Positions 23,993 through 35,824 of a stretch of 64,000 bases of DNA are shown piece after piece. The notes below the pieces were generated by a model that saw only the letters and a list, made by a program, of their open reading frames with translations, was not told the origin of the DNA and did no database searches. Origin of the DNA: Sweltsa coloradensis (Eukaryota > Arthropoda > Insecta > Plecoptera > Chloroperlidae); the NCBI GenBank assembly GCA_024449915.1, contig JAMZAV010002237.1, positions 1 to 64,000 of the forward strand, written 5' to 3'. A program made the position numbers and the translations under genes. Positions within the stretch are counted from its first letter, which is position 1, and the number at the start of each line of letters is the position of its first letter.

Positions 23993-24539
23993 AGCAGTTG
24001 TAAAAAATTTTAAAAAGTTGTTATAAAGTGCTAGGGGGGGGGGGTGCCGCCGGCGCAAAAAAGAAAGATAAAAAAAAATGTTGGATGACACCTTGTCTAT
24101 TTGAGCATTAAAGAGGGGGATACTCTATTTAGGAAGTGGAAAAATTGTAAGCACGCCGCTATCAAATAAAATTATAAGATTGAGTACATATCTGCGCGTA
24201 ACATGGTAACTAAACGATAGGTTGGCTAAATTTAAATTTCTATAAAGACCAAATATTAAATTCGAGAAATAATCTGAAAGAAAATTTGGCAAACATTAAT
24301 GGAATCTTGGGTAAAAAAAAAAAAACTTTCTGTAGATGAAGTAATTCATAACCATTTAGGGAAAACAAAACAGGACAAGGTGATAGCTGATACTTTTGCG
24401 GAATCATTTGTGAGAGAAGTGAAGGAGATTTCAACACAAGTGTGGGATTTGTACTAGCCGTTACGTTAAAAAAAACGTTTGGGAAAGCCAATCCTTTTTT
24501 ATGACCCCCGTAAGTGAAACACGAATACAAACAATTATG

Positions 24540-25330
24540 AAATATGGATGATAATAAACAGCCAGGCTGGGACGGTATCAGAGTTCAGGGTTTAAAATTT
24601 TTGAAATATGAGATTAGCCCAGTTTTAGCCAAACTAGTAAATTTATCGATTGAGTCAGGAACCGTCCCTCAAACTTAAAGATATCAGCAGTTCGTCCTAT
24701 CTATAAGAAGGGTGATCTATGTCATATTCCAATTATAGACCAATAGCACTCCCCTCTGTTATAGAGAAATCTTGGAGCGCTGTGTAGCCGACAATTTGTC
24801 TGCCTATCTGGAAAAATTTAACATCATTGATAAATTGCAATATGGGTTTTCCCAAAAAAGGGAAATGCACTAGTGACTTGCTTGTAAATTCTCAGCTTCG
24901 TTAACACTAAATTAAACGTAACATGCATGTAGTTGCCCTATTTGTAGATTTTTCGAAAAAAACATTCGATACATTAAACCACAGTACATTATGGATAGCT
25001 TGAAAAAGTTGGTATAGAGGTCAAACCCTTTAAAAAGGTTCACTATTTTTTTAACAGATCGGAACTCACAGTTAAAAATAGGAGAATGCTTCAGTGAATA
25101 TAGAGAGGTTGCGACTGGAGTACCGCAAGGCTCTATCTTGGGGCAATTTTGTACCTGATTTATGTTAACAATAAAGACTAAATGTGTAAACACTGTACTG
25201 TGTTCATGTATGCTGAAAGATACTGTTTTGTTATTTGCTCATAAGAACTTAAAAATGGCCGAATCTACTTTGCAGCGGGGTTTCACTCAATTATTAATGT
25301 GGACGCACGATTATGATCTTTGTTATTAAT
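24540..25330 (+). pseudogene. L-B reverse transcriptase remnants
   Basis: Fragments in alternating frames carry the finger-palm order of a LINE RT. A KQPGWDGI-like start near 24555 is followed by KLVNLSIESGTVP near 24640. GFSQKR follows near 24845, an FVDFSK-like box A near 24940, and GVPQGSILG at 25117. The aspartate box expected near 25210 is broken. Several stops and indels make it inactive as assembled. Confidence 0.75.
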
Positions 25331-26570
25331 GCTGACAAACCAAGATTCTACATATGTGCTCACCTCTGAAACAGAACAGGCATCAACCTCTTAAAAAAAT
25401 ATTCCATTCTTATGAGTGTTTGCATGATATCGTAAATGGAAAAAACTGTGTACGGTGTAGTGTTGAAATTGAGGGCTGTTTGACAGCCATGTCTATTTAG
25501 GTATCTTAATTGATAGATTCATGTCATGGAGGCCGCATATTATCTCCTTATGCAAGCGTTTAAGGGTCCTGTGCATTTCAAATTTTTCAAATTAAAGTTG
25601 GTACTTCCCTTTAAACTTTTAAGGTCAGTTTACACTGCGATCGCCGAATCAATCATCTCTTATGCCTCTTGGCCTGGGGCTTTGCATCTTTAAGCCACGT
25701 AAATTTAATAACCAACCTTCAAAAAAATGATTAGAAATATGACACCATGCTTTTTAAAAGAAATCCAAGATAACAGCATACAAATGAAATATCACTTTTG
25801 CAATGTACTGCCTGTATCAATACCTATTTAAGTTTAGATTTATTTTAAATTTATTTTAATAAAAATATGAAGCAAACGAAAATACGGGGATTACGCGGTC
25901 GAAAACAAGAGGGAATTACTTTTTGCCTAAAATTCCCAAAAACAAATATGGAAAACGAACACTTTTTTATTTTACACCTGCTATTTTCAACAGCCTACCT
26001 GGTCATCTGCGTAAACTAAAAATGATCTCAGCCATTAAATCTTGAATTAAAGTTTTATTTGCTCGATTGTTTATGTTGCAGTCTACAACACCTAATCATT
26101 CATCTCAATACCCAATTTGCTTCTAATTTTTAATTTTTTATTGCAGTTGTTCAATTTACTATTTTTTATAATGTATCCTTTTTTGTTGCTTTAAGATTTG
26201 ATTACGAATGACAAATCTGTTTGTTTTTTGTTTGTTTTTTTGGAGGAGTCTTTAAATATTTAGATACTTGGTGCAAGTATGTAAATTTATTCATCTAATA
26301 CTGTGTTGTTTTTGTGTTACCTTAAGTATAATATTTTTATATTCAATATTCAAGTTTTGTTATACAGGACGGTGTTCCACTGAGTTTGTTCTATTTTCCT
26401 TGTTATTGTTGTAATAACTTCGCACAACACCGTATTGTATAAATGTACACATTGTCGTGGTTTAAACCACAGACAAGCCTTTTTTTAAAGGCTTTGGGGA
26501 AACCGAAGCATATAAAAAAATGTACACATATGTAATTAGGGAATTTAAAAAAAAAAAAAAAAAAAAAAAA

Positions 26571-26677
26571 ATTATTTTATTATTATTATTATTATTTTTT
26601 TTATTATTATTATTATTTTTAAATTATTATTTTTATTTTTTATTATTATTATTATTATTTATTATTATTATTATTAA
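26571..26677 (+). repeat. ATT-rich microsatellite interrupted by a family D insertion
   Basis: ATT units with T-run interruptions end at the insertion site. ATT units resume right after the element at 27477, so the element landed inside the array. Confidence 0.85.
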
Positions 26678-26679
26678 TT

Positions 26680-27476
26680 GGATGAGCGTAGCGAGCGTAG
26701 CGAGCGAAGCGAAGATTCCATTTTACTACACTGGAGAAAAAAATCCGGAATGTTTTTTTTTTTTTCTTCTTTTTTTTTTCTGTATTATTGTGTGTTTGTC
26801 AGCACGATTCCGGCTAAACCGATAATCCAATTGCGATTAAATTTTATGGAGGCCCTTTTAAATCTCGAACTTAGAACTGCCACGTTTTTGAGCGCAATCG
26901 AAAATTATTTCTCATGACAAATCGCATTTTACGATTTTTTCGGGGGGTTTTTAAAAAATTTCTTTGACTTATAAAACCTACATGCTTTATCCGATTTTAA
27001 TGATTTTTTCACAGAACCAAAATTTTATGAATTAAGGATTTCGTGGGGAAATTTGAGCGCATTTTGAAAATTATTTCTCATGAAAATCGAAATTTTTCGG
27101 GTTTTTTTTTTTTTAAAACAATTCTTGACTTGTAACACCTACATGCTTTAACCAATTGTAATAATTTTTTCACAGAACCTTAATTTTATGAATTTATATA
27201 TTCGTGTGAAATTTTTAGCGCAATCGAATAATGTTTTTATATGAAAATCGCAATTGTACGATTTTTCTTTTTTATTTTTATAAAATTTACGATTAATTTA
27301 AAAAAAGTAAAAATTAAAAGTTTCTTTTTTATTTAATTTAAAGTAATTTTAAAAAATCTTGTAACTTAGTAATGATTTTTTCACAGGAACAACAGAAAAC
27401 TGCAGAAACACATAAACAGCTCAATGCACCAATTACGCTCATCCAAACAACGCGCGGGACTTAAGCGTTGCCCTAG
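26680..27476 (+). mobile_element. Helentron-like sub-family D, copy D1
   Basis: The 5' end is GGATGAGCGTAGCGAGCGTA, a longer GCG-repeat variant of family A. Next come a T run, TGTGTTTGTCAGCACGATTC and tandem ~150-bp units marked TTTCTCATGAAAATCG and TAACACCTACATGC. The 3' end is CGCTCATCC, then AACAACGCGCGGGACTTAAG and CGTTGCCCTAG, followed by TATT. The AACGC/GCGTT hairpin is intact. It has no coding capacity. It sits inside an ATT array. Confidence 0.8.
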
Positions 27477-27900
27477 TATTATTATTATTATTATTACTAA
27501 TTATCTATTAGTTTTTGTTTTTGTTTAATTAGATTTTGCTATAAAACATGGGCATATACATGGTGCAAGTATGCTTGGCCTATTCATTATCTTATAACCA
27601 CATCAATGCTAATAGTCCAACCAAGGCGATGTTATTGCTATACCGGTATCTGGACATGGAACAGTTGACTTGGGCCCTGAAATATGATTATGCAAATTGA
27701 AAATTGCAGTATTAAGATGAAAGATATGAAAATTATTTACATCAATGTAACCTGCAAATATAAGAATTCAATGATGAAAAAGTGGGAGCCTATTTATGTA
27801 TTATTGCATTCAAAATGTGCAACCGAACTTCTGAAATCAAATATCATTTACATACATAACTTGTCAATAATGTGTAAAATAAATAACAAAACCTAAACAA
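27477..27900. other. Spacer: ATT remnant then unassigned sequence
   Basis: The ATT array continues to about 27500. A 70-codon frame at 27684-27896 has no recognisable family. Confidence 0.4.
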
Positions 27901-27904
27901 ATAG

Positions 27905-29340
27905 CAGATGCGTTCAAACGTTTTTTTAAAGAGTCAAGCATCTACCGCCACCAAGTTCTTCCCCAATTTCATCATGCCAGAAAAATCACTCAATTTTTGT
28001 TTCACTACAACTCAATTGAAGTGGAAACACACTATAAAAGGTATAAGTCCTAAAATTAATACTGTGGTTTTGAGGACATTTCAAGTGCCATTATTGTCAA
28101 GGACTGCCAAATTCATTAGAGAAACCCCCCAGCCAAATCATAAATATGTCTTTAGAACAAGGAACATTCCCATCTGTCTTAAAAAAGTCGAGTGTCTACC
28201 CTATCACAAAAAAGGAGACATTCATATTCCAAAACAATTACCGACCCATCTCATTACTTTCATCATTTTCCGAAAATCTTTGAACTATCATGCAATCCCG
28301 CATTACATCGTAATATTCATGAATTTGATATTCTTGATAACTGTCAACATGCTTTCGTTCTAAGAGATCCACGACTACTGCTATTTTCTCATTTTTTCCT
28401 CCCTCTACTTGGGCACTAGATAAGGGGTGACTCCCCGCCATTGGCCTTTTTCGTGGACCTTAGCCAAAGGCATTTGACACTATTGATCATAAAATTCTTC
28501 TTGCAAAATTAACACTTTATTATTTATGGGACCTGCCCTAGGTTGGATCGATCATTTTATAGGACCGCACACAAGTTGTCAAAATCAAGGGAGCAAACCT
28601 CTAGCGTACCAGTTCTAATCTAATCCTCAAAATGTAGAAAACGGCGTCCCACAAGGTTCAGTTTAGGGAACCTCTTTTCTTTATAGTATTACATTAATGA
28701 TACTATGTCAATTTCTACACATCAACCATACTATTCCTAGTTGTGTTAAGCGTACTCACACTTTATGCTGATGACATCAATCGTTACTTACGTCATCAAG
28801 GAGACTACTTGCAATTGAACCAAAGCTGCTACATTGGTTTGTCAAGTTTCCCAAATGTTATCTTACAGTACAAATTATCGACTTGCTATTCAAACTAGTA
28901 AAACATTTTTTCCCTGAATTTCCGCAATGTACGCACACCGGCATAGTGCTCTCGAGTCCATTAATCCGTTTAGAGGGGCCACAGTATACCAAAGAGTAGT
29001 AAACCACCAACGTCCTTGGGCTGACCATAAGTGATTCGTAGGACTGGGGCCCCCATATTCAATCAATGTTCCTCGCCTCTATGAGTGGATGTTTCATGCT
29101 CCGCCCAAACTGAAATTAATTTGTTAACCCTCCCATACTTTTTATGGGATATTAATGCGTTTATTCATTCTCTTTCTTTCCTATGGCATCATTTTTGGGG
29201 TACATCATCTAACGCTAAACGTATTTTATTATTCAAAAAACGTTGCTGTTAGGATACTTTCTGGAATATCCAGAAGGCAATCATGCCAAAGCACATTCAC
29301 AAAAGTTACGATTTCCTCACACTAACATGTTACGCTAAAT
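27905..29340 (+). mobile_element. Non-LTR retrotransposon L-C, 5' part (RT)
   Basis: RT fragments in shifting frames run in order. VYPITKK precedes the NYRPISLLSSFSK motif at about 28236-28274. FVDLS..FDTIDHKI follows near 28450-28495, then a GVPQG-like box near 28645. YADD is at 28764-28775. A thumb region with AVRILSGISRR-like coding near 29240 closes it. The reading continues beyond two inserted family B elements at 30024-30098 and 30768-31000. Frames break often, partly at homopolymers. Ascribed to APE-type LINEs; clade not assigned. Confidence 0.75.
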
Positions 29341-29341
29341 T

Positions 29342-30023
29342 AAACGAGGGAGCGGAGCGACTGAGTGTCTCCATTCAACTTCAAAGGCTTCATTCTGTGA
29401 TTCTGTCTGTCTGTAGTCGAACAATCAGCCGAACCGCTGAACAGATTGCCGCTGAAATTTTAAACAGGACATCCGCACGAGTTTACTGAGAAATGCTAAC
29501 AAAATCAGCTAGATTCCATTGCGATTTAACCTACAATAAATAACAAATGTGATTTTTAAAATTATCCGATAGCATTATGTTTAGTAGCAGCTAGCGGGAA
29601 AAATATTACGGGCTTGCTGGCCTATGGTAAGCAGTAAGTCTACCGCACGGGAAAAGGGGGGGTTTTTAGGGTTCGATACCAGTTAGCTCGAACTTTTTTA
29701 TATTTGACACAACATTATATTTTGAGGGGTCGTTAAATGGGAATCAAAACTTAGGTGATTTTGTTTATCTTGGCAAATTTGTTAATGTTTAACGCTAATA
29801 CGTTTTTTTGAATACGATTCGCATTTCAATGTTCAATTTAGATAACTAGGGAAACGGTAAGTCGTTGTTAAACGAGTGAGTGAAGCCATGTGTTGAATAC
29901 CCGGTATCATTCCTCATACTGGGCTAGATCCTTAGGTATAGGGGAGGAAAGGGGATGTTCCCGGGTACTCAACACTTGGCTCACTCACTCACTCGTTTAA
30001 CAACGACTTTGGCGTTTCCCTAG
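29342..30023 (+). mobile_element. Helentron-like family B, copy B2, with palindromic 3' end
   Basis: The 5' end is AAACGAGGGAGCGGAGCGAC. It continues with TCTGTCTGTCTG, CAGCCGAACCGCTGAACAG, ACTGAGAAATGCTAACAAAA and a tRNA-like stretch near 29600-29690 (GGGTTCGATACC). The last 178 bp (29846-30023) form a palindrome. It begins with a reversed 3' end (CTAGGGAAACGG) and closes with the true one (CGACTTTGGCGTTTCCCTAG, then T). It sits in LINE L-C, whose reading resumes at 30024; flanks fit insertion between T and T. There is no coding capacity. Confidence 0.8.
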
Positions 30024-30098
30024 TTATCTCTGCAGCAACTTTTGTATATTCCAATCCTGACCATTTTCCATTAAATAATGCCCACCACTCCCATTTTT
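30024..30098 (+). pseudogene. L-C fragment between two family B insertions
   Basis: This 75-bp stretch reads YLCSNFCIFQS and then PPLPF-like residues after a stop. It fits the part of LINE ORF2 expected between the thumb and the NYNT-type motif found at 30768. It is flanked on both sides by family B ends. Confidence 0.55.
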
Positions 30099-30767
30099 AA
30101 ACGAGGGAGCGGAGCGACCGAGTGTCTCCATTCAACTCGAACGGCTCTCATTGTGATTCTGTCTGTCTGTCTGTACGTCGAAAATCAGCCGAACCGCTGA
30201 ACAGATTGGGCTGAAATTTTAAACAGACATCCGGTACGAGTTTACTGAGAACTGCTAACAAAATCAGCTAGATTCATTACGATTTAATCCTACAATAAAT
30301 TAAAAATATGATTTTAAAAATATCTATAGCATTTGTTTAGTAGCAGCTAGTGGGACGATAACTACGTGGCTTGCATTACCTATTGGTAAGTATTCAGACT
30401 ACCGCACGGAGGATTGGGGTTCGATACCCATTAGCTCGAAATTTTTTATATTTTTACACCCACATATTATTTTTGAGGGGTGTTAAATGGGTAATAAAAC
30501 CTAGGTGATTTTGTTTTATCTTGGAAATTTGGTAATGTTTCACGCTAATACGTTTTGAACATGATTCGCATTTTAAATGTTCAATTTAAATAACTAGGAA
30601 AACGCCAAAGTCGATGTTAAACGAGTGAGTGAGCCATGTGTTGAGTACCCGGGAACATCGCCTTTTCTCCCATCTAAGGCTCGATGTAGCCCAGTATGGG
30701 GAATGATACCGGATACTATACACATAGGTCACTCACTCGTTTAACAACGACTTTGGCGTTTTCCTAG
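30099..30767 (+). mobile_element. Helentron-like family B, copy B3, with palindromic 3' end
   Basis: It has the same layout as the copy 75 bp upstream. The 5' end is AAACGAGGGAGCGGAGCGAC and the microsatellite is GTCTGTCTGTCTGTACG. A tRNA-like stretch at about 30375-30437 includes GGGGTTCGATACCC. A 174-bp terminal palindrome (30594-30767) starts CTAGGAAAACGCCAAAGTCG and ends CGACTTTGGCGTTTTCCTAG, then T. The two copies differ by many small changes, so they are separate insertions or an old duplication. Confidence 0.8.
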
Positions 30768-31255
30768 TACTAGATATAATACTAACATTTTCATACCAAA
30801 ATCTAGCCATACTTTCTTTGACAAAAGCCCGACTCATGTTTGTAGTACAATATTTAATAAATTACCAGCTTCAATTAAATATTCCAACTCACTAACACTC
30901 TTTAAGCACAAATTGAAAGAATTCCTTATAAATAAAGCTTATTACTCATTTAGAGAATTCCTAGATGACCATTGGACAATTTAACTTATTATTTTCACAC
31001 TTCTCTCACACCACTTTTTTTTCTCTCTTCACTTTGGCTATGATTTAAAAAATTGTAAAATGTATTCATGTAATATTATCTTATTTATTATGTATAATAA
31101 CAAAATGCATTAGCATTGTTATTGATATTTTGTAGTATATTGTTATTACCATAATCTGTATTAATTGTACTTGTATTTTTTGTAATTATTTGTAATTTGT
31201 GTTTGTCCCATATATATGCAATGCATATATCAGTGGACTGAAATAAATGAAAATT
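30768..31255 (+). pseudogene. L-C ORF2 C-terminus and 3' UTR
   Basis: One frame stays open to a TAA near 30982. It reads RYNTNIFIPKSSHTFF, then VCSTIFNKLPASIK, FKHKLKEFLINKAYYS and FREFLDDHWTI. This is a typical LINE ORF2 C-terminal region. A 3' UTR follows and ends in GGACTGAAATAAATGAAAA near 31252, a usual LINE end. Note that this stretch is fully open, unlike the RT part upstream. Confidence 0.75.
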
Positions 31256-31349
31256 GACGTTCAGCAGTTTGCTATTTGTGTTCAAAATCGCTGTAAGTCC
31301 GTTGGATAATGTGTTCGCGCGCTCAGTTTACACAATATCAAGTGGACCT

Positions 31350-31770
31350 GGACCATTGATTTGAAACATCTATAGTATGCTAGATCCGCAGTCTCCAAAA
31401 CCTCCGCACAGGCGCGAGCGTTGCAAATTGATGCGTCAATTTAACCAATTAAAAATGGATATTTGCCGTTTTAATTTATGCTTTTTTAATGCAATAAAGT
31501 ATTTTACTTTTTTTGTTTGATATGGATTTAGCTTGTGCAGCATGGGAATGCACAAACAGAAAAAATAAGAAATTATTGCATAATGGAATTTAGTTATCAT
31601 TTGGTGTTAAAGGCAATATGCTCACCTGTCAAACTGACGGCAATCTTTAAAAATATTTGGGATACAAATCGTTCCCATCTCATCCCCACATCCCATCATG
31701 CAAACCGTAATTTCAAGATGGCTTCAAATTGTCACGGTAGTGAACCTAGACTGCGGGTCTAACCTACTAT
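31350..31770 (+). repeat. Dispersed repeat R3, copy 1
   Basis: It matches 55625-55720 plus 63370-63700, where a BEL/Pao element splits the second copy. Shared words include ACCTCCGCACAGGC, GCAAATTGA, AATGCAATAAAGTATTTTAC, TTAGCTTGTGCAGCATGG, ATCATTTGGTGTTAAAGGC and TTCAAGATGGCTTC. There is no convincing frame. The class is unknown. Confidence 0.75.
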
Positions 31771-33223
31771 ACTTGGTCCAACGAAATAATGCAGATGCTT
31801 GGTTGTGGTGGGGGTAGAATGAATGCGCGGTAAATGGAATGTCACCTTCGGGTACGAAAGAGTAATATATTCTACCAAAGCAAGCAAAAATTATCTGAGC
31901 TATCACAGAGTTTCTCCGTGTGCAAGATCCACTATGAGCTAGCGTGAATAGAATTGACAAAGTTGTTATGTTGGGAAAACAATTTCGAGCCACCTGCATT
32001 CTTTCGTTGGGACCACTATATACGCGTTTCCAAGCAAAGGGGTTGCTACCTGGTGGCGAAAAATGCAACTGTCCGATCAGTGATAGTCGGAGGAGCGCGC
32101 TATATAATATGCTTACCTGAAGAACACATGTCATTCCGTGTTTGTCACTTATAAATATCTACAATCACAGGTACATTGTCGTTGCTCTCCCAAAATGTTG
32201 TTTAATTGATGATAATCAAAAGCATGGGGGTGCACCAAAATGATAAAATCGCTCTTTAATAAGCGGGATTCGAGACCATGTCCACCAGAATAATATTACT
32301 ATATTCAGACCCCCATGCACCCATGAGACACCGAGGATGGCATTTGTATCCATATTACAATTCTCTAATTGTAATATCATAATAAATCATTGATATTTTT
32401 AGGCTATATTCTAAATATAGGCTAACAGGGTACGATAAATACTAAATCAAATTAAAAACCGCCAAGAATGTTCACAACTCATAGTAAACACACACATACA
32501 GTATCGCTCGCTTCTCATGGCACTTATAATTGAGATACTTCTTAAGTTTGAAAATGATAATTTAATATAAATAAAGTCATAATAATAATAATAACAAAAC
32601 AATAACAAAAATAATAATAATTGTATTAGGGTTATGCACAAGTCCCAACTCCTTTTCTACCTAATATAATTAATTAGGCCTACATATACCGTTTACCGTC
32701 ATTGTTCATTTATTACAGAATATTATAAATAATATCAAAAAAAATAGGGAGTATATTATTAACAAATAGAAAAAGTACAATGATGATCTACAAGATTTTA
32801 AAGCTGTCTGCGAATGACGCGTCTGCCATTTTTGACATGAAAAACAATAATAAAAATAGGCCATCAGCTATTAAATAGGCCAACTTTTAATTAATGTATT
32901 TTTAAAAAAAGCAGTAGTTCTCCTAAGTGTATATTAGAAAAATATTTTATAGGCCTACTCCGATTGCTTTCTACATTGTAAAAACGATGTAGAAAACGTG
33001 CTGGTGCTAAACAAGTGTAGGGCTATAATTTTGATTTTTTATATATCAAGTAAATTATTGAAATTATTAGTATTGGTGGGCAACTTTTTCTTGGAAAAAA
33101 TTCATCGATCTTCATCATTCAACATTATTTAAATGCACTTGTTTTGTATTTAATAGTTTAAACGGGTGTGTTTGTTCTTTTCGAGCTAATATCATCAATT
33201 AATAATCTCAATTATTTGTAGCC
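31771..33223. other. Unassigned interval with one outer inverted arm
   Basis: A ~100-bp stretch at 32016-32116 is mirrored at 35722-35824 (GCGTTTCCAAGCAAAG, GATCAGTGATAG, GCGCTATATAATAT). The rest is AT-rich and unrecognised. A 136-codon minus-strand frame (31724-32134) overlaps R3 and the arm and is judged a chance frame. Confidence 0.45.
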
Positions 33224-35577
33224 CGTGGAACAAGCGTAAAAAACATTTAAATTTTCGGAAACCAGCACCAAAATTTAGGAGCAGGTAAAAGACGTATTTT
33301 AGAATGTTAATTTTTCAGGGGGGGGACACGATGGAAGCAAATAAGTCACCTGTCATGGCGTCCACAAGATGGCCCCAAAATAATTCTTAAAATTGCTGTA
33401 ACTCAAGAAGTTATCATCAGATTTGGATAAACTGGGTTTTGTTTTTTTTGGTTTTTTAATGCTCTACAAAAATGTCATTAGAAATTTTAAACCGTAAATA
33501 CAATAGTTTTAATTTAAATATTTATATATTATACAATGTATTGCAATTATAGCACTTTTTGGTGTATATTAATTTTTTATACGTAGAATTCGCTAGATTG
33601 TCAAAAAAATTTTTCAGACTATACTAAAATAACGCCAATTAATCCAAAATTTAAAGTCTAGAACGAAATTCTTGTAACTTTTTGATTAATTCTTTAAATT
33701 TTAAATTAAGCATTATTAAATCCCAATTAGAAGTTTCTTTTTCCCACTTACCAAAGTCTCGTAGTGTATTCACAAAAACAACAATATGACCACAATGAAA
33801 CCAAAAAAATATTAGTTTTAAAAAATAAGTCCAATCATTTTCCTATTAATTCAATTAATTAAATTAATAAAAATAATGACAATAATCTAAATTAATTTTG
33901 TAAAATTAACCCAATGTAGTCGACCTTGGAATCATTTAAAGCTAGGTTTTAAGGCGAATAAATGAAATGAAAAAATTAATTAATTTAATTTAATTTAAAC
34001 ACCGAAATTTAATTACATTTTAGTTTTAAATTTCCCACTTTTTACATATGTATTGTTATGTATACCTAAAACTCAATCGATCGTAATAAAAATATACTAC
34101 CTTACTGACATAATGCCAATGAATCCGAATTGTCATGTCCCGAAAACAAAATTCCTTTAACTTACCGATTTAATTTAAAAAATTTAAAAGAAGAATTACT
34201 TATATCTCAATAATTGTTGTTGTCACTCAATCAACACATACAAAATGCCAACAGAAGTATCAAATATAAACAATGCAAGTGTTATTTTGAAAAATTTAAA
34301 AGTCCCAAAATTAAGTTCATGCCACTTTTCTGTTAATTGAATTTCCCACAAAATTTTTTTCCTGTAAAATAAGCATGCAAATGGTTCCCAGTGTGGCTGT
34401 GTTAATTTACACAACACATGGTGATTTTATCCATTAGTTTAATTCATTTATGAATTCAATTAACGGGAAAGTAGCATGAACTTAAATTTTGGGACTATAA
34501 ATTTTTAAAATTACACTCGCATTGTTTTATTTTTTATACTTCGGTTGGCATTTTGTATGTGTAATTGAGGACAACAAAATTATTGAGATATAAAATAATT
34601 CTTCACTTGATTTCTTATTAATCGGAAAGTTATAGGAATTTTGTTTCGGGACATGACAATTTGGATTCATTGGGGTTATGTCAGTAAAGTAGTATATTTT
34701 TATGACGATCGCTCGAGTTTTAGGTATACATAACAATAATATGTCAAAAGTGGGATAATTTGACTAAAATGTAATTAATTCGGTGATTAATTAATTAAAT
34801 TAATTAATTTTTTCATTTCATTTTTTCGCCTTTAAACTAGCTTTAAAATGATTCCAAGGTCAAACTACATTGGGTTAATTTTAAAAAATTAATTGAGATT
34901 ATTGTCATTATTTTTAATTAATTGAATTAATTGAATAATAGGAAAGTGATTGGACTTAATTTTTAAAACTAATATTTTTTTTGGGTTTCATTGTGGTCAT
35001 ATTGTTGTTGTGTGATACACTACGAGACTTTGGGAAGTGAAAGAAATTTTTAATTGGGATTTAATTAATGCTAGCCTAATTTAATTAATTAATTAATCAA
35101 AAGTTACAAGAATTTCTTTTCGGGACTTTAAATTTTGGATTTATTGGCGTTATTTTAGTATAGTCTGAAAATTTTATTACAATCTAGCGAATTCTACGTA
35201 TAAATAATTATATATACACCAAAAAGTGCTATAATTGCAATACATTGTAATAATATATAAATATAATTAAAACTATTGTATTTACGGTAAAATTTCTAGT
35301 GACTTTTTTGTAGAGCATTAAAAACCAAATAAAACAAAACCTAGTTTATCCACATCTAATGATTACTTCTTGAGATACAGCAATTTTAAGAATTATTTTG
35401 GCGGCCATCTGTGGACCCATGACAGTGACTCATTTGCTCCCATGCGTGTCCCCCGTGAAAATAACATTCTAAAATACGTCTTTACCTCCCTCCTAAATTT
35501 TGGTGCTGGTTTCCGGATTTAAAAATGTTCCAAATAGTTTTAGCAGCTTGTTCCACGGACTATTGTTGTACTTTCAA
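33224..35577. repeat. 2.35-kb near-complete palindrome P2
   Basis: The left arm (33224-34344) and right arm (34461-35577) are inverted copies over about 1.1 kb. The spacer is about 116 bp. Mirrored landmarks include CCGTGGAACAAG, AAATTTTGGTGCTGG, TAAAATACGTCTTT, ACATGACAATTTGGATTC and ACACATACAAAATGCCAAC. Arms differ by scattered substitutions and small indels. There is no coding capacity. It looks like a foldback transposon or a large inverted-duplication MITE. No clear target duplication is seen. Confidence 0.9.
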
Positions 35578-35721
35578 AGCCATTAAATTCCCGTTTTTAA
35601 TAAAGCCGATCCCCAAAACTTACGAATTTTACTAATAAAAATACGCGGACGATATGACATAATTAACAATGTTTTCGCAAATGATCAGAAATGTAACAAA
35701 AATCAAGTTGAACCTAACTGA

Positions 35722-35824
35722 ATATATTATAGCGCCCGCCGTAAGCAGTCGCCTCTATCACCGATCGGTCCGACATGTTGCGTTTTAGTGCTGCCATCTA
35801 TCTTTGCTTGGAAAACGCGTATAG
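35722..35824 (-). repeat. Right arm of an outer inverted repeat around P2
   Basis: It mirrors 32016-32116. It lies only ~145 bp outside P2 on the right but ~1.1 kb outside on the left, so P2 may be a nested insertion in an older ~3.8-kb inverted-repeat element. Confidence 0.65.

Larger units (their letters stand above)
23200..26571 (+). mobile_element. Non-LTR retrotransposon L-B, near full-length ORF2 but frame-broken
   Basis: The order is APE-type endonuclease, reverse transcriptase, C-terminal region, 3' UTR and poly(A). The endonuclease opens with LHLNIRSQKLHWDEL near 23210 and includes IIIGDTNLDTL near 23610. It ends with SCIDHIF..TKITDHYI at 23755-23850. The RT runs from about 24540 and has GVPQGSILG at 25117-25143. 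The 3' UTR has a short hairpin (AAGCC/GGCTT) near 26475 and ends in about 25 A at 26547-26571. There are many frame breaks and the YADD box is not readable. Domain order fits the CR1/L2/Jockey group; finer assignment needs a tree. Confidence 0.8.

Noticed and set aside
28238..28441. Minus-strand 67-codon frame
   Set aside because: It lies opposite the LINE L-C reverse transcriptase and is its shadow.
31724..32134. 136-codon minus-strand frame
   Set aside because: It overlaps repeat R3 and an inverted arm. It has no domain and the mirrored and repeated copies do not keep it open.
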